Assembly (NCBI GenBank): GCA_946479335.1
Contig: CAMLFP010000214.1
Span: forward strand, 1-9,463
Direction: 5' to 3'
Length of the DNA stretch: 9,463 nt
From: an uncultured Archangium sp.
GTDB lineage: Bacteria > Myxococcota > Myxococcia > Myxococcales > Myxococcaceae
The notes under the pieces were generated by a model, which saw nothing but the letters and a program-made list of their open reading frames with translations, did not search any database and was not told the origin of the DNA. The position numbers were made by a program, and so were the translations under genes. Shown in pieces: positions 6,407-9,463 of the stretch (position 1 is the first letter of the stretch; each line of letters begins with the position of its first letter).

Positions 6407-8074
6407 TCAGCAACCCGCGTCGAAGGCGAACGCGCCACCGTTGGTGGTCTGCGCAGGGCTGATCACCGCGCCGGGGTTGATGCACGCGCTGTTCGCGTTG
6501 AAGCGGATGCGCCCGACGCCACCTCCGCCACCACCTCCGCCGCCGGTGTCGGAGCCGCCATCTGTCGCTTCGCTCGTGGCCGCGCCGCCCGCGCCACCTG
6601 CGCTGCCCTGGTAGCTGGTGGTGCCGCCTCCGTTCGCGCCACCTGGTCCGCCCGCGGCCGGGTCGCCATCCAGCGTGTGCCCGTCGTCGCCCGCCGTCGC
6701 GTCGTTGTATCTGCCGCCGCCACCACCGCCTCCACCACCGTTCGCGAGCAGGTTGGAGGTGCTCGCGACCTTGAGTGAGCCGGCCTCGAGCAGCAACCCT
6801 CCGCCGCTGCCGCCACCACCGCCTCCCTTGCCTGATTGACCGCCGCCACCGCCGCCCCGCCCCGGTGCCGTGACTTTGCCGGTGAGTTCGAGGTGTCCGC
6901 TCGCCGAAATCTGCAGCGCGCCGCCACTGAAGCCAGCGACGCCTCCCGAGTTCGCCGCCGTGCCTCCCGGACAGCCTCCGCGCAGGGGCGTCAGCGCGTC
7001 GACGCCGTTCTCCGTGCCGCGAACACCACCCAGCACCGTCATGCCGCCGCTCGCGCCGCCCGCACCGCCGACGCGCCCAAAACCGCCGCCGCCCGCGCCG
7101 CCGCTGTAGCCGTTGGCGCCGGTCGGTCCCTGTTGGCCGACGCCGTTGCCGCAGGTCGGAGCGTTGCCGCCTGCGCGCGCAAAGATGCCGCCGCTGATGG
7201 TTGCGTCGCCGCTCACCGCGATGATGACCGGGATGTCGCCCACCAGGTTGAGCGTGCCGCTGACATTGAGTTGATCAACGTGGATCAACATCACCTGTGC
7301 GTACCCGGCATCAGACGCGATGAAGCGGAACGGCGGCATCGGCAAGCTGGGCACGATGAAGATGCCCGCGTCGACGTTCAGCGTGGCGCTGCCGGTGATG
7401 TCGAGCACCACGCCGCCGTCGGTGGCCGGGAGGTCTGAGACGTCGAAGTTGCTCGGTGCGTACGGGAAGTTCGCGATGCACGCGCCTTCGAAGTTGCACG
7501 TGCCCGTTGCACCCGCGCAGCTCTGCCCGACGGTCGCGAGCGTGCACGCTGGGCCTGCATCGGGAGCACCGGCGTCGTCGAAGCCCGCGTCGTCCGTGCC
7601 GCCATCGAAGCCCGCGTCGTCCGTGCCGCCATCGAAGCCCGCGTCGTCCAGCCCTCCGTCGAACCCGGCATCAGCGCCGCCATCGAACCCGGCGTCGGTG
7701 CCCCCGTCGGTGGTGGTGGTGACGGGCGTGAGCGTCAGGGCGACCACGGGGAAGGGCGCGGTCTTCGTCGGCGTGCCCACGCCCGGCTCGCTCCGTTCGA
7801 TGGGTGTGCCCACGCAGTCGGCGGTGTCGTAGCCCGCGGCCTGCACCGTCACCGCCGCTGCGCTGTCGAGCGCGATGATGAGGTCGACCGGGTCGTTCGC
7901 GCTGATGATCGCGGAGTCACTCTCCAGCGATTCAGAGCCGCGGGTGGCGGTCACCCGCGTGCACACGCTCCGGCTGTCCGCAGGCGCCGTGACCTGAACC
8001 TGAAGCGCGAAGTCACCACGGCCGCACCCCGCCAACACGCCCGCGACGCAGCTCACGACGAGGAGTCGCCACAT
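6407..8074 (-). CDS. Glycine-rich surface lipoprotein, paralogue B
   Basis: Predicted 555-residue lipoprotein, closely related to paralogue A along its whole length. The signal MWRLLVVSCVAGVLAGC has a textbook lipobox (LAGC, Cys17), followed by GRGDF as in A. The next ~100 residues match A closely: both have FAL-VQV, a YD-x-DC segment and PTKT-PFPVV. The linker (about 119-175) uses DDAGFDGGT units. The four-cysteine module at 177-199 keeps the C-x8-C-x6-C-x5-C spacing. Then come strands (DITGSATLNV, IPVIIAVSGDATISGG), a glycine-rich body at about 305-520 with runs of up to nine Gly, and the C-terminal module GRIRFNANSACINPGAVISP ending FDAGC. It starts 58 bases after the stop of paralogue C and ends 93 bases before the start of A. 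No convincing promoter is seen in either gap. Function unknown. Confidence 0.87.
   Translation of the reverse strand: MWRLLVVSCVAGVLAGCGRGDFALQVQVTAPADSRSVCTRVTATRGSESLESDSAIISANDPVDLIIALDSAAAVTVQAAGYDTADCVGTPIERSEPGVGTPTKTAPFPVVALTLTPVTTTTDGGTDAGFDGGADAGFDGGLDDAGFDGGTDDAGFDGGTDDAGFDDAGAPDAGPACTLATVGQSCAGATGTCNFEGACIANFPYAPSNFDVSDLPATDGGVVLDITGSATLNVDAGIFIVPSLPMPPFRFIASDAGYAQVMLIHVDQLNVSGTLNLVGDIPVIIAVSGDATISGGIFARAGGNAPTCGNGVGQQGPTGANGYSGGAGGGGFGRVGGAGGASGGMTVLGGVRGTENGVDALTPLRGGCPGGTAANSGGVAGFSGGALQISASGHLELTGKVTAPGRGGGGGGQSGKGGGGGGSGGGLLLEAGSLKVASTSNLLANGGGGGGGGGRYNDATAGDDGHTLDGDPAAGGPGGANGGGTTSYQGSAGGAGGAATSEATDGGSDTGGGGGGGGGVGRIRFNANSACINPGAVISPAQTTNGGAFAFDAGC
7553..7720 (-). repeat. 27-base coding repeats: Asp/Gly linker of paralogue B
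   Basis: Period-27 DNA encoding DDAGFDGGT units, two of them identical in sequence around 7570-7640, plus degenerate shorter units before them. It sits at the same place in the protein as the linker of paralogue A but is shorter and uses Gly-Gly where A uses Ala-Gly. Confidence 0.8.
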
Positions 8075-8110
8075 GCGCGGAGCCTACTCGCCCGGCGCGC
8101 CGACTGAAGG

Positions 8111-8132
8111 GCGCACACGTCGAGGTGTGCGC
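8111..8132 (-). terminator. Perfect 8-base-pair hairpin right after the stop of paralogue C
   Basis: The arms GCGCACAC (8111-8118) and GTGTGCGC (8125-8132) are perfect inverted repeats around a 6-base loop. The stem begins at the base next to the TGA of paralogue C (8133-8135). No T-run follows on the minus strand, so it is not a classical intrinsic terminator. It could be a weak terminator or a stem that sets mRNA ends between paralogues C and B. Confidence 0.4.
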
Positions 8133-9463
8133 TCAGCAGCCTGCGTCGACGGTGAAGGTGCCGCCGTTGGTGCTCGCCGCCGGGCTGACGAGCGCGCCCG
8201 GGTTGATGCACGCGTCGATGACGTTGAAGCGGATGCGCCCCACGCCGGCCCCCGCGCCACCGCCGCCGCCCGCCGTGGAGTTCGCGCCGTCGGTGGCGTC
8301 AATCAAACCGGTGCCGCCGTCGCCGCCGCGCGCGTTGCTGGTGCCGCCGTTGGCTCCGAGCGCGTCGTCGAGGTGGGCGTCGGCGCCGACCGAGCCGTTG
8401 GTGCCCGCGGTCGCGCCACTGCCACCCGCGCCGCCGTTCGCCGTGACCTTCCCCGAGAGTTGCAGGAGCGACGCCTCGAGCAGCACCGCGCCACCGCTCC
8501 CGCCACCGCCGCCGCCCCCGCGCGAGGTGCCGCCCGCGCCGCCGCCGCGACCAGGGGCCGCGATGGTGCCGGTGACAGTCAACGCGTTGGCGACCGACAA
8601 CTGGAGCCCGCCGCCGCCCCGGCCCCCGACGCCGCCGGTGAGCCCGCCGCTGCCGCCCGTGCACCCGCCACGCAGCGGCGTGAGCGCCGGCCCACCGCTG
8701 ACCCCGCCGGCCGTGCCACCCGCCGCGGAAGGCGAGGTGCCGCCCGTACCTCCCACGCCGCCGCTGCGGCCGTAGCCCGCGCCGCCGCCTCCGCCGCCGC
8801 ACGTCTCGTTGCCGCCGACGCCGTCGTCACACGACATGTTCCCTGCGGTCGCGCCGCCAGTGCCCGCGGCGATGCAATCAACCGAGTCCGCCATGTCGCG
8901 CGTCAGCACCGTGCCCGCGATGGTGGCGTCGCCGCTGACGGCGATGATGAGCGGGTTGTCGCCGGTGATGTCGAGCGTCGCGCCGCCCGACACGTTCATC
9001 GAGTCGACGTGAATCACCATCACCCGCCCCGTGCCTCCGTCAGACGCCACGAAGCGGAACGGCACCGCCGTGATGAAGGAGAACCCACCGTCGGTGGTGT
9101 CGATGGCGCCGACGCCTCCCGTGAGTGAGAGCGCCAGGCCACCGTCGGTGCCCGCGAGCGCCGACAGCGCGACGTTGCTGGGCGTGTACGGGAAGTTGGA
9201 GATGCACGCGCCCTGGTCGTTGCAGACGCCGCCGCCGTTCGCGCACGCCTCGCCTGCAATGCCTGACGCACAACTCGTGACGCCTGCGTCAACGCCCGCG
9301 TCATCGATGCCCGCGTCGTCGAGGCCTGCGTCAAAACCCGCGTCGTCGATGCCTGCGTCAAAGCCCGCGTCGTCGATGCCTGCGTCAAAGCCCGCGTCAT
9401 CGGTGCCGGCGTCAAAGCCCGCGTCATCGGTGCCGGCGTCAAAGCCCGCGTCATCGGTGCCGG
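8133..9463 (-). CDS. Glycine-rich surface protein, paralogue C (5' end outside the window)
   Basis: The frame is open from the window edge to a TGA at 8133, giving 442 codons, so the signal peptide and N-terminal domain lie beyond 9463. An internal GTG at 9065 is not the start: conserved linker and cysteine sequence continue upstream in frame. Visible in order: Asp/Ala/Gly linker (9282-9463), four-cysteine module at 9204-9272 with the same C-x8-C-x6-C-x5-C spacing as A and B, strand-rich segment (VMVIHVDSMNVSGGATLDITG, then LIIAVSGDATIAGTV), glycine-rich body, and the module GRIRFNVIDACINPGALVSP ending FTVDAGC. Its glycine runs are shorter and more often interrupted than in A and B. It is the most upstream of the three tandem paralogues. 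Whether it is a lipoprotein like A and B cannot be seen here. Confidence 0.87.
   Translation of the reverse strand, partial: GTDDAGFDAGTDDAGFDAGTDDAGFDAGIDDAGFDAGIDDAGFDAGLDDAGIDDAGVDAGVTSCASGIAGEACANGGGVCNDQGACISNFPYTPSNVALSALAGTDGGLALSLTGGVGAIDTTDGGFSFITAVPFRFVASDGGTGRVMVIHVDSMNVSGGATLDITGDNPLIIAVSGDATIAGTVLTRDMADSVDCIAAGTGGATAGNMSCDDGVGGNETCGGGGGGAGYGRSGGVGGTGGTSPSAAGGTAGGVSGGPALTPLRGGCTGGSGGLTGGVGGRGGGGLQLSVANALTVTGTIAAPGRGGGAGGTSRGGGGGGGSGGAVLLEASLLQLSGKVTANGGAGGSGATAGTNGSVGADAHLDDALGANGGTSNARGGDGGTGLIDATDGANSTAGGGGGAGAGVGRIRFNVIDACINPGALVSPAASTNGGTFTVDAGC
9282..9463 (-). repeat. 27-base coding repeats: Asp/Ala/Gly linker of paralogue C (continues past the edge)
   Basis: Period-27 DNA encoding DDAGFDAGT or DDAGFDAGI units. 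The copies nearest the window edge are identical over the plus-strand word GCGTCAAAGCCCGCGTCATC. At least six units are visible and the array runs off the window, so its full length is unknown. Confidence 0.87.

Noticed and set aside
4847..6778. Plus-strand open frame of 643 codons across the glycine-rich genes
   Set aside because: It is the antisense shadow of Gly and Asp-Ala-Gly codons, giving Arg/Ala/Val repeats, and it runs across two separate minus-strand genes and the gap between them.
9282..9463. CRISPR or non-coding satellite reading of the 27-base repeats
   Set aside because: The repeats keep one frame and encode the same acidic linker as in the two sister proteins.

Overview
This 9,463-base window is very GC-rich and every gene I can support lies on the minus strand, so the genes read from right to left. 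The best guess for the source is a myxobacterium (Myxococcota). The support is inference from style: high GC, long Asp-Ala-Gly linkers, lipoproteins with very glycine-rich bodies, and a Pro/Lys-rich N-terminus running into a Cys-rich membrane segment. No marker gene proves it.

From right to left (direction of transcription): three paralogous genes in tandem (8133-9463, cut by the window edge; 6407-8074; 4595-6313) encode large exported proteins. The two complete ones begin with a lipoprotein-type signal. Each then has a ~100-residue beta-sandwich-like domain, a linker of 9-residue Asp/Ala/Gly repeats, a four-cysteine module with fixed spacing, a beta-rich region broken by long glycine runs, and a C-terminus ending in Asp-Ala-Gly-Cys. 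They look like recent duplicates anchored at the cell envelope. Fourteen bases after the last paralogue starts a four-helix DUF350 membrane protein (4050-4580), which overlaps by 4 bases a membrane-anchored transglutaminase-like protein (3160-4053). These five genes may form one transcription unit.

After a 110-base gap comes a small protein with two membrane helices and no recognised family (2579-3049). A 335-base gene-free stretch follows, holding about five and a half degenerate copies of a 42-base tandem repeat (2303-2550). The last gene (6-2243) encodes a patatin-like phospholipase with an intact Ser/Asp dyad and a C-terminal part that resembles outer-membrane beta-strands.

Read together, the window is an envelope locus: three surface lipoproteins, a membrane protein and a thiol enzyme of the transglutaminase fold that could act on proteins or peptides outside the cytoplasm, and a possibly exported lipase. 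The functional link among them is inferred from gene order only. I see no RNA genes, insertion sequences, CRISPR arrays or confident promoters.
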